Below the pieces are notes generated by a model. That model had not been told where the DNA came from. It searched no databases and saw nothing but the letters and a program-made list of their open reading frames with translations. A DNA stretch of 64,000 nt, taken from the NCBI GenBank assembly GCA_003117195.1, contig BDSI01000034.1, forward strand, positions 248,001 through 312,000, given 5' to 3'. How positions within the stretch are numbered: the first letter of the stretch is position 1; every line of letters begins with the position of its first letter. A program made the translations under genes and the position numbers. The DNA is from Eudorina sp. 2006-703-Eu-15 (lineage: Eukaryota; Chlorophyta; Chlorophyceae; Chlamydomonadales; Volvocaceae). Positions 12,201-21,631 of the stretch are shown piece after piece.

Positions 12201-15200
12201 TCAATTTCCTTCATCCGGGAGCATGCCCGGAGGAAGCACGGGGCATAAGGTCTCATGGCATCTGATTGCGGCGGTCGCCGAATCGGTTGGTTCTCAGTGT
12301 GGGTTGCTGACAAGTCGTTGTCGGTTGATAACATGCAGGGCCACACCAGCTGGGTGCTCGCCGTGGCCTTCGGGCCGCGCAGGGAGGCCAAGGCCGATCA
12401 ACTGATGGTCAGCGGATCGTGGTGAGCGGTTACTCCCTGTTGCTAGCGGTCATGTCTCCGTTTGCATGTCCTGGCGACCATGTCCCTTTCATGGGGGGAA
12501 GTTGCCTGCAGGGTTCCCCTAGTGTCTTGTCACGGCGACCCGGCTGCGCCTGCCGCCTTAGCCATGGCCGAGAGAGTGCAGGATGGAGGCGCGTGCCCTA
12601 TTCGTGGGGCGGCCGCGCACTGCCGCTGCCTCCTGGCCTCAATGCCGGTCCGGTCGCGCCCAAAGGGTGCTAATGGCCTGGTGGGAGTAATCATTTCGGC
12701 GGGCACCGTGTTAGTTGCAAGACAGCATTACAAGTGTCATAGAAAGGTTACAATGAGAGGGGACATCCCGAAGCGCATTCCAAGAATCCGTACCCGCTGC
12801 TTTTTTGGCACTCTAGTCTCAAAGCAATGGCCCAGCTCGATTGGAAGCTGTCTGCCCCTGAACATATCAACGAGGTCCACCGCACGCGCACTTTCGTGCT
12901 CTGACGCCCGTCAATGCCACAGGGACCAGACCGTCCGCTTGTGGAACCTGCCGGCGGAGGGCAGCGAGAAGCCCACCTGCTTCGCGACGCTGTTGGGCCA
13001 TGCGGGCCGCATCAACGGCATCTCCGTGAGCACCTTTGCCAGCTCGGGCCTAGAGGTGAGCGTGTGAGGGCTCCGGGCGGTCAGCGCAGGGTCAATCAAC
13101 TAGCTTTCTGCATGATTGTGGTCATCGTTGGTCTTCCTGCGCCGCCACGCTGGCAAGCACCATGCGGTGGCTTACACAGCTGTCTTCTCTCCCTTGTGAC
13201 ACGCGCTTGCGGGCGCGGACTACTTGCGGTTAAGAGCTGGCGTCGGAGGCGGTCCCAGGCGCACTCCTTGTTCCTCTTGGCGACCCTGGGGTCTGATTGG
13301 TGTCTGGGGGCCACCTATCGACCTCTCGTCTGTGCCCACATCAGGCGGACCCTGCGGCCTGGTATGTGGACCCTGGCACTGCGTGCTGGGCGTGCCGGGG
13401 TTCGTTCCGACATTTCACTTAAACCACGTCACCAGCAGTTGGGAGCCTTTCAGTCTGGTCTTGATTCTGAGTTATACCTCCTGCCGGGTCGGGGTTATAT
13501 CGTATTGGGTGCATGGTGGAGACGGATGGTGGCGGCATTACGGTGGCGGGTGGGTCGTGTTGGGTGCATGTTGGTGGTTGTGGAGAAGTTGCGGTGTTGT
13601 GGTTGACGTGCGGGGCTTTGTGGTTGCCTGGTCTGGCTGAATCGGGCCATCTTCCCGGCGGTTCACCTCGCCCCCTGCCTGGTTGCGCTGTCCGCAGATC
13701 ATCGCGAGTGCATCCAACGACTCGACCATCTGGCTATGGAGCCGCACCAACCGGCCGGAGGTGCCCGCGGATCAGCACGGCTGGGAGGTGGTCGCCAAAA
13801 TCCGGGGCCACGCGGGCCACGTGAATGCGGTGGCGTTCAACAGCAAGGGCAGCCGCCTGGCGTCCTCATCCGAGGTGCGAACCTGCCGGCCACAGCAGCA
13901 CCTGCAAAACGCCCGCAATGGTCTCGTGCCCTTTAGGCGGCAGCCTCTTTAAAGTTCTCCAGGTCATGATCCTTGGGAAGGCAGTAACAGCGTACTGGCG
14001 GTTGCCTGTCTGCTGCTGGTAGTGCTTCTGAGCCGACTAGCGCACCTGATCCACGCGTGCTGGTGTTACTTTGCATCTCTGGGGTCTTTGCCCACTGGCT
14101 GCTGCAGTCAGATGCATGAGACAAAACCGGGGAACGTGCGGCAACCCTGTGGGGCGTCGCTGTCTCTGTGGGGCGTCGCTGTCTTATTTGACACGAGGGG
14201 CATCTCTGTCAGCCTGTCTGCCTGGCGTGGCTGTCCCTTGCGCGCAGGATGAGACGGTTCGGCTGTGGGACCTCATGCCCAAGAGTACCCTGGACCGCAT
14301 CGCCGTCACGCAAGCCCGAGACTTCAAGTAAGCCATGGTGCAAGCAAGGAACGCTCTCAGGCGCCCCGTTCGGGCCCGTAATGCAGACCCGTCCAGACAG
14401 CCCGGCAACGTGCCTGAGCGCCTGACATGCTGCAGCCGCACTTGAATATCCTCTGCTGCTACTTCCGGCCTAGGATGTCTACTATTGGTGTTGGGCTTCT
14501 TGAGTGTCCGCTACATGGCTGCCGTCGCCTCGGCCTTTCACGCGATCGCAGGGGCATCCAAGGCAGCATCACCGTCCTGACCATGGCCCCCGACGGCCAG
14601 GTGCTGGCTTCGGGCAGCGACGACCATACACTGCGGCTGTGGAGCACCCGGTCCAACCAGCAGCTCATGGTGCTGCAGGTGGGCGGATCTGAGAGTGGCG
14701 TTGTTTGCGGGGTGGCGGCCGAGGTGGCGGGTGGGCCTGGCCTGGCCCGGGACTGGTCTGTATGGGGGGGTCTACACTACTGCTCTGATCATCACTGGGT
14801 AGCGGCACGGCTTGCAGCGGCACAGCTGGCTGTCTCTTTGGCGGGTGGAAGGTAGACGGTGGACGGTGGTTTAACCACCACCAAGATGTACCGGCGGTCT
14901 ATCGCGTCCCCCCTTCGCAGGGCCACGGCTCTCCGGTCAGCGCGCTGGCCTTCGACGACCAAGCGCTGGTGCTGGCGTCCGGCTCGGTGTGCGGCACCGT
15001 CCTGGTCTGGTGCAAGGACGTGGACAGCACTGGCAACCGCGAGGGTTGGACGCAGGTGGCCAAGCTGGAGCTGGCGCTGCAGGTGTGGCCCGGAAGACTC
15101 CAGCCTGGCGAGGCTGTCCTGAGACCATTCCCCTGAACGACATGAGAGCAGGGTGGCTCTTGGCTGATTGGCGGGCGACCGGTGCGGGTCTGGCGAAGAG

Positions 15201-18200
15201 CGCGGGATCCGCAGCGTGCTGCCCCGGACGCGCTACGGCACAACCACCTTCCCGCATGGATTAGCGGCTCATCCGCGACCCAACGGCCAACCACCCTGAC
15301 CCCTATACTCTCCACGGCCTCGGGTCGGTGCAGGTTCCGGATGCGGCGGTCAGCGCCCTGGCCCTCACCCAGTACGTGAGTGCGAGTGCCTCCACGAGCG
15401 CCTTCTCGCCGGCCGGCTCGTTGGGCGCCGACCAGGCTGCCGGCCTGCTGGGGCCGGGCGCCGGCAGCCGGTTGCTGCTGGCCTGCGGTACCAAACCCCG
15501 CGACATGGCCAGCCGCGAGGCGCTGGGCGTGTTCTACGGCGGAGGTGCCGGCATGACGCACGCGGGCAAGGGCGGCGCCGCGGCGCGGCGGACGGGCGGC
15601 CGCAGCAAGGCCGGCGGCGCGGGCGCTGCCGTAGGCGGCGAGGACGACTTCTTTGGCGGGCGTTTGGTGGGTGCACCGTGCGGCGGCTGGGTTGCATACT
15701 CGCAAAATTACGGTGGCTCTGCGCTGAACATGTCCGAATATGTGCGCAGGCTGCTGGTAGGGGTTGAAAGGGAATACGGTAGCCCAAGGGCGCGCTAAGG
15801 CGCCCATTGGGGCACGTGGCCGCTTGGGTCTTATCCTGGTACAGCGCCCTTGTGGCGGAGGACGCCGGCTTCTGGACGCCGCTCCGAACAGTGCGCATGT
15901 GTCTCTCTCTCTCTCTCTCTCTCTCGCTCTCGAGGGAGGGAGAGAGAGAGAGAGAAGCCGCGTTTAGCCATCACGCCATACGGCCTCGTGTGTGCCCCCG
16001 TGTTCGTGCCGTGCGGCTGGCCGGGTCCCCGCGGGGCACACACACAGGCAGCGGGAGGTGTGCATGCAGGTGTGCATGCCCCTGTGCCCCTCACGGACCT
16101 CAGGCCCTCGTGTCCTCATTCGTCCTCCTCCCTGCGAGCCGCCGCGCAGATCTCCAGCAGCCTGACGCTGTGGGACGTCGACGCCATCCGGCAGCAGGCG
16201 CAGCAGCCCACCCACCTGCGCACCTTCAAGCCCTTCAAGACGCTCAAGTGCCAGTCCGCCATCTCATGCACCGTCTTTAACGGCATAGGCGAGATGTTGG
16301 CGTCCTCCAGCTTCGACAACGTGGTAAGTCCGTCGTTTTGTCTTACTGCAGCCGTACAGAGCAGCTTGAACCATTCTGCCCCGGTCCTGTCTGCTCTGAA
16401 GAGAAGAGCAAGAGATTGCGATCGCGGTCCAACTGGCGGTTCTCCACTTAATCACCAGCATAAGCCATGGTTCACTTTCTGCGGCAAGCGCATTTGGACT
16501 CGAGGCTCCTTGTGTTTTTTAAGCAGGCAGAACAGGAGTGCGTGACATGCCAGGGGCCGAGTGGCGCCCAATAGTCTGCCGGTATGCGTATATCATACAC
16601 CCATTGCCCGACCCATACTCGACTCGAGGCTCCTTGTGTGAGGCCCTGTTGGCAATCCAATGTGGCCTGCGACAAGTTCAGCAACAGCGCCAAGGTCTGA
16701 GTTCTGAAGCCTTCATGGTGCCCACGACGCGCTTTCTGCAGATCTACCTCTGGCGTCCGGAGCAGCAGGGCCCGGTGGCGCGCATGTGCCACCCCTCCGC
16801 GCCCGACATGGCCACCTCGCTGTGCTTCACGCAGGTGAGCGGCTGAGCGGGGGCGGCGGAGGAAGCGGGGGGTACGGGGAGGCTGGGACTGGGCATGCAG
16901 GATGACGGCTGAATGTCGCCCCTGTAGATACCCGGGAAAGTGCTTGGGCCCCGAGAGGGCTGGAACACGGGCGGTTAGGGGTAGCACCTACCAAGTCAAC
17001 CGGGAACTGGTCTCATACGGCATGCGGATGTGGGGACTGATAGCGCATACCGGCTGAGGGCTGAAGGCTGCTGATGCTCTTCCTTCAATGCTGTTGCGCC
17101 CAACTCAGGACGGCAGCATGCTGGTCGCCGCGTGCCGCTACAGCCAGCGTGTGGACGTGTACGATGTCGGCAAGGTATGTACGGCTCCTCACTGCCACAC
17201 CGTTGGGTGCTTGTGCGTTTCGTTCAGTATGGCTATCCCGCTTTAGAGAGCGTTGAGCTCTTACAGCAGCTAGGGAGGCACTGAACAAGAGCGGGCGGGC
17301 GTCGTCGGCTGTGCAGTCCGGCTGGACGCCTGGGGTCCGGTCCGCGCGTACGCGGGGACAGGCGCGGGGGCTGTGCGCGGGGGCTGTGCCGTCCTCCTGT
17401 TCTGTTCGCACTGGAGTGACTTTACGGACGCTTGGGCCCCTGCCAGGCAGGGCGACGCACGGCACCTGCCCGTCCGCAGCTTGACCACTTGATCCAACGC
17501 ATGTGCCCGGATTCTTCCAGGGAATTCGCATCATCCAAGCCATGTCCAGGGCAGTGCAACAGATGCAGATGCCTTCATGGTTTCGAGATAATGCTTGTTG
17601 CATTTGCCGCGGCCTGCGTGATTCGCGGGGTCTTGACCGGCCCCGCCCTGGCGGCTGACTTTGCGACACACGCTGACCGGTTGCAGGCCTGCAGCGCCAA
17701 GGAGGGCAGCGTCACCGGGCCCGTGCCGCTGGGGGACGTGGACGACAGCGGACTGGACGGCATCGCCGTGGCGCCCTGCGACCCCCAGGGCGACGACACG
17801 GCGGAGCGGCAGGTCATCATCTGCCGCAGCGGCTACAAGAACCAGGCCATGCACCTGCAGGTGCTCGACCTGCCCTCTGCGACGGAAGTCGCCAGGGCGC
17901 TGGAGGAGGAGGAGGCCCGACACCGCCGCGCGTCGGCGAGCGAGGCCGCGGCGGCGAAGCCGCCGTTGCCGCCGCCGCAAGCAGCGGCGGCCGCGTCACC
18001 GCAGTCGCCATCGCAGCAGACGACACCGGCGGTTGCGGCGGCGGAGGCGGCGTCGGACGCCGCGGCGGTGGCGCCTGGCACCTCGCTGACCCCCCGCGAG
18101 GTGGCCAACGTGTACACGACCATGCCGGTTCAGCAGATCGCCTGCTTCGGCGACCTGCTAGTGGTCACGAACAGCCGGTCTGTCAACTTTTACCGTCTCG

Positions 18201-18217
18201 GCAGCTCCGAGGACTGA
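247..18217 (+). CDS. Multi-WD40-repeat protein, 3' 24 exons (5' end outside window)
   Basis: Exons: 247-420, 604-711, 921-979, 8660-8795, 9104-9319, 9448-9481, 9656-9804, 9924-10049, 10533-10602, 10830-10885, 11237-11278, 11478-11526, 11763-12118, 12339-12421, 12923-13055, 13698-13874, 14248-14327, 14552-14678, 14921-15082, 15334-15666, 16150-16323, 16742-16834, 17109-17174, 17687-18217. They sum to 3534 nt (1177 residues plus stop) with matching phases. About 18 WD40 repeats are visible, with GH openings (GHTDVIRCVAF, GHTGSVRAVAW, GHAGHVNAVAF) and closing motifs such as SNDRTVRLW, SADNSVRQW, SWDQTVRLW. That is enough for two or more beta-propellers, so a protein-interaction scaffold is the expected role; no enzymatic domain is seen. 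The last exon encodes an acidic and Ala/Pro-rich stretch, then a short non-repeat tail. Intron 979/8660 contains a whole DIRS retroelement. Which WD40 family it belongs to is not recognised. Upstream exons probably exist left of position 1. Confidence 0.85.
1096..1411 (-). repeat. B2 copy of the DIRS split repeat (3' terminal)
   Basis: This 316-bp block matches 2023-2338 without a visible difference. It is the 3' end of the element in element orientation and abuts the TTT border with the host intron. Confidence 0.9.
1412..1719 (-). other. DIRS C segment between A2 and B2
   Basis: This unique segment lies between the internal A2 and the terminal B2. It holds only small minus-strand open frames (up to 88 codons at 1386-1652) with no recognisable domain. 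A diverged inverted copy of the same A-C-B order lies at 55650-56587. Its role is probably structural, in forming the circular intermediate, rather than coding; this is inferred from related elements. Confidence 0.6.
1720..2022 (-). repeat. A2 copy of the DIRS split repeat (internal)
   Basis: This 303-bp block matches 8273-8575 at a constant offset of 6553 with no visible difference. It joins B1 through a TTT trinucleotide at 2020-2022, the junction expected from a closed circle. Confidence 0.9.
2023..2338 (-). repeat. B1 copy of the DIRS split repeat (internal)
   Basis: Identical to 1096-1411. It follows the recombinase stop codon by about 20 bp in element orientation. Confidence 0.9.
2358..3809 (-). 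CDS. DIRS tyrosine recombinase with N-terminal PHD finger
   Basis: A 483-residue frame. Residues about 80-127 form a PHD-type zinc finger (CSLC, CESC, then HRSC, then W-x-RCPAC), giving the C4HC3 ligand order. The C-terminal half is a phage-integrase-type tyrosine recombinase: the first catalytic Arg is in GMLRRSEL, the HxxR box is HSLRKGG, the third-position His is in HGRW, and the nucleophile Tyr is in VYIRR. All catalytic residues are present, so the enzyme looks active. It would integrate the circular DNA copy of the element. The start overlaps the end of the RT-RNase H frame by about 70 nt, suggesting coupled translation or a subgenomic message. The PHD domain may steer integration to marked chromatin; that is inference. 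Confidence 0.92.
   Translation of the reverse strand: MPVALGSGSRPVALRLDRPPVALIVPRPLLTGNRRVSTVAAWVPTAAPKSSGRGDGCAAVTGRPATISYGTTGIPTTAAVQRCSLCHKACGAGDLRCESCPVEAHRSCFGLAAGAYAGGWFRCPACVLAASRDGTATASGSTRLAELACDWVGLAASAVSASSANTYEDGRRRYAKFVTEVAGLSHEAAFPRARKADLNRQLVCLFITHAAQTGLAKSTLAGTLSALSDWQRSRGLPAEAFISQDKQVCKTLVQALRCRAAAGNPQPRAKVPLPLSFLQLLIGWLRLEADRRPGLAAACDQDACAFVLGFFGMLRRSELVGLDVGDVTTLADGGILLSIRKSKTDQTGQGEQVCLAELTRSGVPIGRIVRRHCERRLAEASGAPGHPVFVAAGKGGSRVRWGLGAVSDRLRTRLREVMQAQPGVRADLSNLSSHSLRKGGATAAANAGVDEEEIKAHGRWKSDAVKVYIRRSVARRLEVVGSM
3740..5943 (-). CDS. DIRS reverse transcriptase-RNase H, split by a -1 frameshift
   Basis: Two overlapping minus frames together make one RT-RNase H. The upstream frame (5943 to 4795) holds an N-terminal region and the RT fingers and palm start, e.g. 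LKPDKSIRPIID, GFLGKRDLANGFHHV and ALPFGASQSPPIF. The downstream frame (up to 5413, ending at 3740) carries the catalytic IFVYVDDF box. An RNase H follows, with VVFTDASGAGFGG, the Glu of WLELSA, VRCDNTQAVAAIN, and HIAGVENVRADRLSR. Continuity needs a -1 shift at a run of four G (four C on the plus strand, 5117-5120), just before the YVDD box. This is either a one-base deletion or programmed frameshifting; I cannot tell which. The C-terminal tail after RNase H has no recognised domain. Confidence 0.88.
5951..6625. repeat. Tandem array of about 182-bp units inside the DIRS element
   Basis: About 3.7 units of 181-183 bp, with starts at about 5951, 6132, 6314 and 6497. Each unit consists of two related halves of roughly 90 bp that both open with cccgacatgcaccg. 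The array fills the space between the gag stop and the RT start. Unit length is not a multiple of three and both strands stay open by base composition, so I do not treat the repeated frames as protein. Confidence 0.85.
6782..8266 (-). CDS. DIRS Gag-like protein with zinc knuckle
   Basis: About 494 residues from the ATG at 8266 (peptide start MSETGG). An in-frame ATG at 8332 lies inside the A1 repeat and is less likely. The N-terminal third is charged and Ala-rich and could be helical. Gln/His- and Pro-rich linkers follow, then a central domain. Near the C-terminus, after a Gly-rich stretch, is a retroviral-type knuckle CVLCGEHHRWRVC (C-x2-C-x3-H-x4-C, one residue shorter than the classic spacing). 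It is expected to package element RNA. It is the first ORF of the element, as in other DIRS elements. Confidence 0.75.
   Translation of the reverse strand: MSETGGSGSGGAGFQHLLTVADCDAELAKPGAAVLTTEEFERFKAGSTVFLSAAKAKRAAISAAPTGRTAAEKAAGKAAIEEAEQIYQTTIETEVSLDYQELAARKARRDGIHQRIRQLSARIDTSEEAAASDLPAIAGEAGTGVGVGPGTVGRDDAPRTALPDNQYQQTQPAHDQQLQLEHHQQQRRRIAGTEPLDVELRALQPGGLGQLVAAAAFDPNVLALAPTTHTGGALVQRPVVLTGTRHGHDDEPLPGSPPPKTFKPDSLADTFNKAATFEEVASALPLVGNLVDAMGARRMASSLSSFNVASRNSILKFSMDGAAAFTEGNSQLEEGAAAAAASAYQRSANAFKAATEGQKLQKDINALAAILPWTDVVQLQRDSDTTQLQLLTTIASLDPRIRDRFIGGNKDGGGGSSRGGPSQKQQPVQFIGGDDGAGHGAGAGGGGGLVCVLCGEHHRWRVCKTYVDAAEGQKPAIADKARKALQELRGGAGR
8273..8575 (-). repeat. A1 copy of the DIRS split repeat (5' terminal)
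   Basis: This is the 5' end of the element in element orientation; it ends at TTT 8573-8575, after which the interrupted WD40 intron resumes. Confidence 0.9.
15899..15956. repeat. (CT)n followed by (GA)n tract in a WD40 intron
   Basis: A pyrimidine CT run is followed after a short spacer by a GA run, so the RNA can fold on itself. It lies within the intron 15667-16149 and is non-coding. Confidence 0.85.
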
Positions 18218-21160
18218 AATTGCCCTATTGGCCAGGTGCTCTGCCCCCTTTTTGCTGTTGCCAGGCGTACAGCAGCGTCACGTGAAATGTATGTGGGTGG
18301 GTGTCACAGCCATCTGCGACCACCTATCTGCGACGTTCATGATCTGCGGCGTTCCTCACGCCAGCTGCGATGTTCGAAGCCTGCCTGACGTTTGAGATTT
18401 CGATTTTGGCAGAACGCGCAGCACATGTGCTGCGCGCGCTTGCGGTGGACGTCTGTCCTTAGATTAGAGCTCGAAATCGCTCGCGGCGTGGTCCTGAGGC
18501 CACGCACCCTGACATGTGCTAGCTACTGGTATTCCACAATTCATTCCTGCGTCGCGTAGACGGTGAGGATGGTCGCAATGAATTATTCGTCGTCACATTG
18601 GCTCGAAGGCGCCGCGACGCGGGTCGCTGCCATGCTGAATGCGCGTGCAGCCAGGTCGCCACATCCGAGTGTGGAGCGCAGTGCGTATTTGAGGGGGCTC
18701 CGGAGAGGCGGGGGCCTTCCGGGCGCCTTCTTCGTACACCTCCCTTGAAGAACGTGGGCCGCCTGTTCGGTCGTATATGGACTTGTTGTGGACTTGATCG
18801 CCTGGCCGGTCGTTGGCTATGCTTTTGCTAGCCTGGGATTGGGCGCGGACCCGTTTGTTGCGCGCGTTGCGTGGACACTTCTGACGTCACAGAGCTGCGG
18901 CGTGCCCCACCGCTGCTTTTTGATTGGATGCGTGCAGATGCGCGCGCTGGGGCTGCGTCTGGGAGGGATATAAGCAACGGTTTGTTGGGGGTGCGACTCC
19001 AGATCGCGGAACAATCGCACGATTTTTGCGAACGAAATGCTGGTCGTGATGGTGGGCAAATTGAACTCGGCAGCGGCCAGCGACGTGTTCATCAGTAATC
19101 AAGCGTTGCGAATGGGTGGGGCATGGGACGGTCCATGTCCAAGAGAACAGCATGCGAAGAGCGAATGATTGGGACCTCGTTTGGGTGTCCCCAGGGATAC
19201 TGCTGGACTGTTGCAGGACGCTGTGCCAAGGTGCCATACTGTAAGGGGCAGCATGGCGGGTTGAGGGTTTTAGGGTTTGCGAGTTACGTTATGGGTGCCA
19301 GTTTGAATTTTTGAGCCAAGGTGATGTGGGCGCTGGATGGCAGGCGAGTCGCGTTCACGTGAATCGGAGGATGCCGGGTGGGTGCATTGAGTTGACTTCC
19401 ATGCACGGCGTGCTTCAGGTCAGCGCTTCATGCAGGGAAGGGGTACGGCGATGTGCCGACGCGCCGGCTCGATTGCATGCCTGTCTGGGAGTCACCGTGT
19501 CCCACGCACTCCCTGGGCTGCGACTGCGTGCGAGGCGCGCTGGGGGCCAGGCAGCCCGAACAGCCGCCGATCCTCTCCTGGATAGGGTTTAGGTTATAGA
19601 CCCGCAATCCGAATCCTCTCATGGCTATACATGGCGGGACAGCCCTGAGGTGGGCATGTGCTGTTTCGGTCGGTTTCGGTATCGAAGGAAACTAGATTCC
19701 GACGGCTGGCGGAAGGCGGCGGGTCGACTCCAGGAGCGCCAGCCTGTCCGCGCGTGAGAACCCTCGTCGTTCCATAGCGGTGTTGAGCAATGGAAGGGAG
19801 TTCACGGATGTGTCACAGCCCCATCCCAATACATGCTGAAGTACTTCGAATGGTCTCTGTTCATGGTGGTCGGATGCTGTGTGTCAGATGATGCGAAGGG
19901 CTGTGGCATCGGGAATGATGCACTTGTGAGATGCATGGCTGTAAATCGGCAGACGCGCCGCACGTTGAGGGCGACGAAGACAGTTTCCTTGCTCCTTGGC
20001 AAGTTTTGTAGCCTTCCGTTCACGGTGAAATGTATGTACGGACGCCAGATCGTTGCAGGTGGGGCCCGGGGCATGTCAGGGCAGGTTGGGCAGCTGGTAC
20101 GGGTAGGTGTCCGACCAGTGGATGAGACCGGCAAGCAGGCCAGCACGGGATCCTTGCCACGTTAGGCCGTGATCTATATACTGTGTGTGTTGCCCGTTCT
20201 TGGACGGATGCGAGCAAGCAGGTTGCTAACACGTGCGCGCGGTCACCATGCACCACCGGCGCACCGAGATCCACATCCCCTCCCGAGGAGCTCCAAGCGG
20301 GCGCTGCAGTGCCGCCGGGCGTGCGCCCTGGAGCGTCGTCGCACTCGTTTCCATGCGGTGACTGTATTACGGTCGGTGAAGAACACACTGCCAGACTGCC
20401 TGTGCTTCAGTTGTGAACTGCAGACGTGGGGGCCTGTGCGCCCTGCAAGAACGGATGCTGTGCATTGCCTCGGAAGTCGCGGGTGATGACTAAATTTGGT
20501 TGGGTTACTGCTTAGGGCTGATGGTGAAAATGGACACCACAGCCGGTGCGCACTAGGAGCTGAGAGTCTGTGGTTTTGGCGCTGCGGGCGACGACGGCGG
20601 AACTATAAATTTGCTTACGAGTCGGATTTGGCTATGGGGGATGCCCGTGGCGCAGAGCAAGGGTGACTGGCGCATCGCGATGCTAGCTGCAGGCCCTTGT
20701 GTTTCCTGAGGCTGCTGTGGGTTTAGATACATACATGCGTTGTTTACACGCAGCCATTGTGTTTGCACCGCTTACCAACGTCATGTGGGTGCACCTTGGG
20801 TGGGGCCATGATTAGACATCCGGGTGCCACGGTGGACTGAGCACGAGGAAAGCCGCGGCATGCGGCGATTGCTGCTGGTCTTTCCTTGCCTGATACAAAA
20901 TCATGTACGACATAATTTACCGATTGACAAGAAACGGCGCTTAAATTATATTTTATTATGAGAACCTCCTGAAGCCGCGTCCTGTGCTTTGGAGGTAGTG
21001 ATATGGGGCCTGCCACCCACCGCGTGAAGAGACCGACTGCTGCGTGATTGACACCGTATGCAAGCTAAGAGGCTGAGCCAGTTGGTGCATTCCAAATGTA
21101 TCGGTATCATCGACTGAAGAGGTCAAGAATAATGACGGCTTAGGGTGTACCAACAATCAG
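18218..21160. other. Intergenic, no gene recognised
   Basis: It begins with the 3' UTR of the WD40 gene. I find no exon chain with domain content on either strand. It holds a 20-bp perfect palindrome (gcgcagcacatgtgctgcgc, near 18418), degenerate ctgcgac/gttc motifs around 18310-18380 and AT-richer DNA near 20940. Short open frames here are random-looking. Confidence 0.6.
19240..19244 (+). terminator. Candidate TGTAA poly(A) signal for the WD40 gene
   Basis: First plus-strand TGTAA after the stop at 18217, about 1.0 kb downstream. TGTAA is the standard volvocine polyadenylation signal; the long UTR makes this tentative. Confidence 0.35.
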
Positions 21161-21165
21161 TTACA
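21161..21165 (-). terminator. Candidate TGTAA poly(A) signal for the TGD2-like gene
   Basis: Minus-strand TGTAA about 470 nt beyond the stop at 21632, a normal 3' UTR length for this kind of alga. Confidence 0.5.
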
Positions 21166-21631
21166 AGCTCCCTGCTCGCTCATGGCATGCCAACACGCGC
21201 AGCCGCGCGAGCCCTACCAGCAACGCCCCTCCAACATGGTGGCAAGCGACAGCTCCGCAACCAGCAACGTGGGCAGACCACGTCAGTATCGTGCTCGAGC
21301 CCGTCTTCCGGGAAGATCCGCCTGCCAGAGCTGTTCGCCACTTCTCCTCCAGCCACCCGCAGCAGCCAGCGAGCCCCGCACAGCACCCTCATCTAATTTC
21401 CTCCCAGCTCCGTCACGTGGAGGCGCGCGTCGTCCGCCCTGGGCTGATAGGTTGCAACGTCAGCAAAGGGTGACCTACCCCGCCTCGGGTCTGTTTCTTC
21501 CTTTGAACGTTTAAAGCCCCGCACCGCTGAAGCTGCTCTGAAAATGCCAGAGAGGACAGCGGGCGAGGGCGGAACTGGTCCGACAGGCCTCGTTGGGCCA
21601 GGGCCCCGCCGTATCCGTGATCGATGCGGCC

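Noticed and set aside
19255..19290. Telomere-like ttttagggttt
   Set aside because: Fewer than two units; no array.
18218..21160. Several 60-120-codon frames
   Set aside because: No domain, no consistent exon chain, and no codon pattern like the neighbouring genes.
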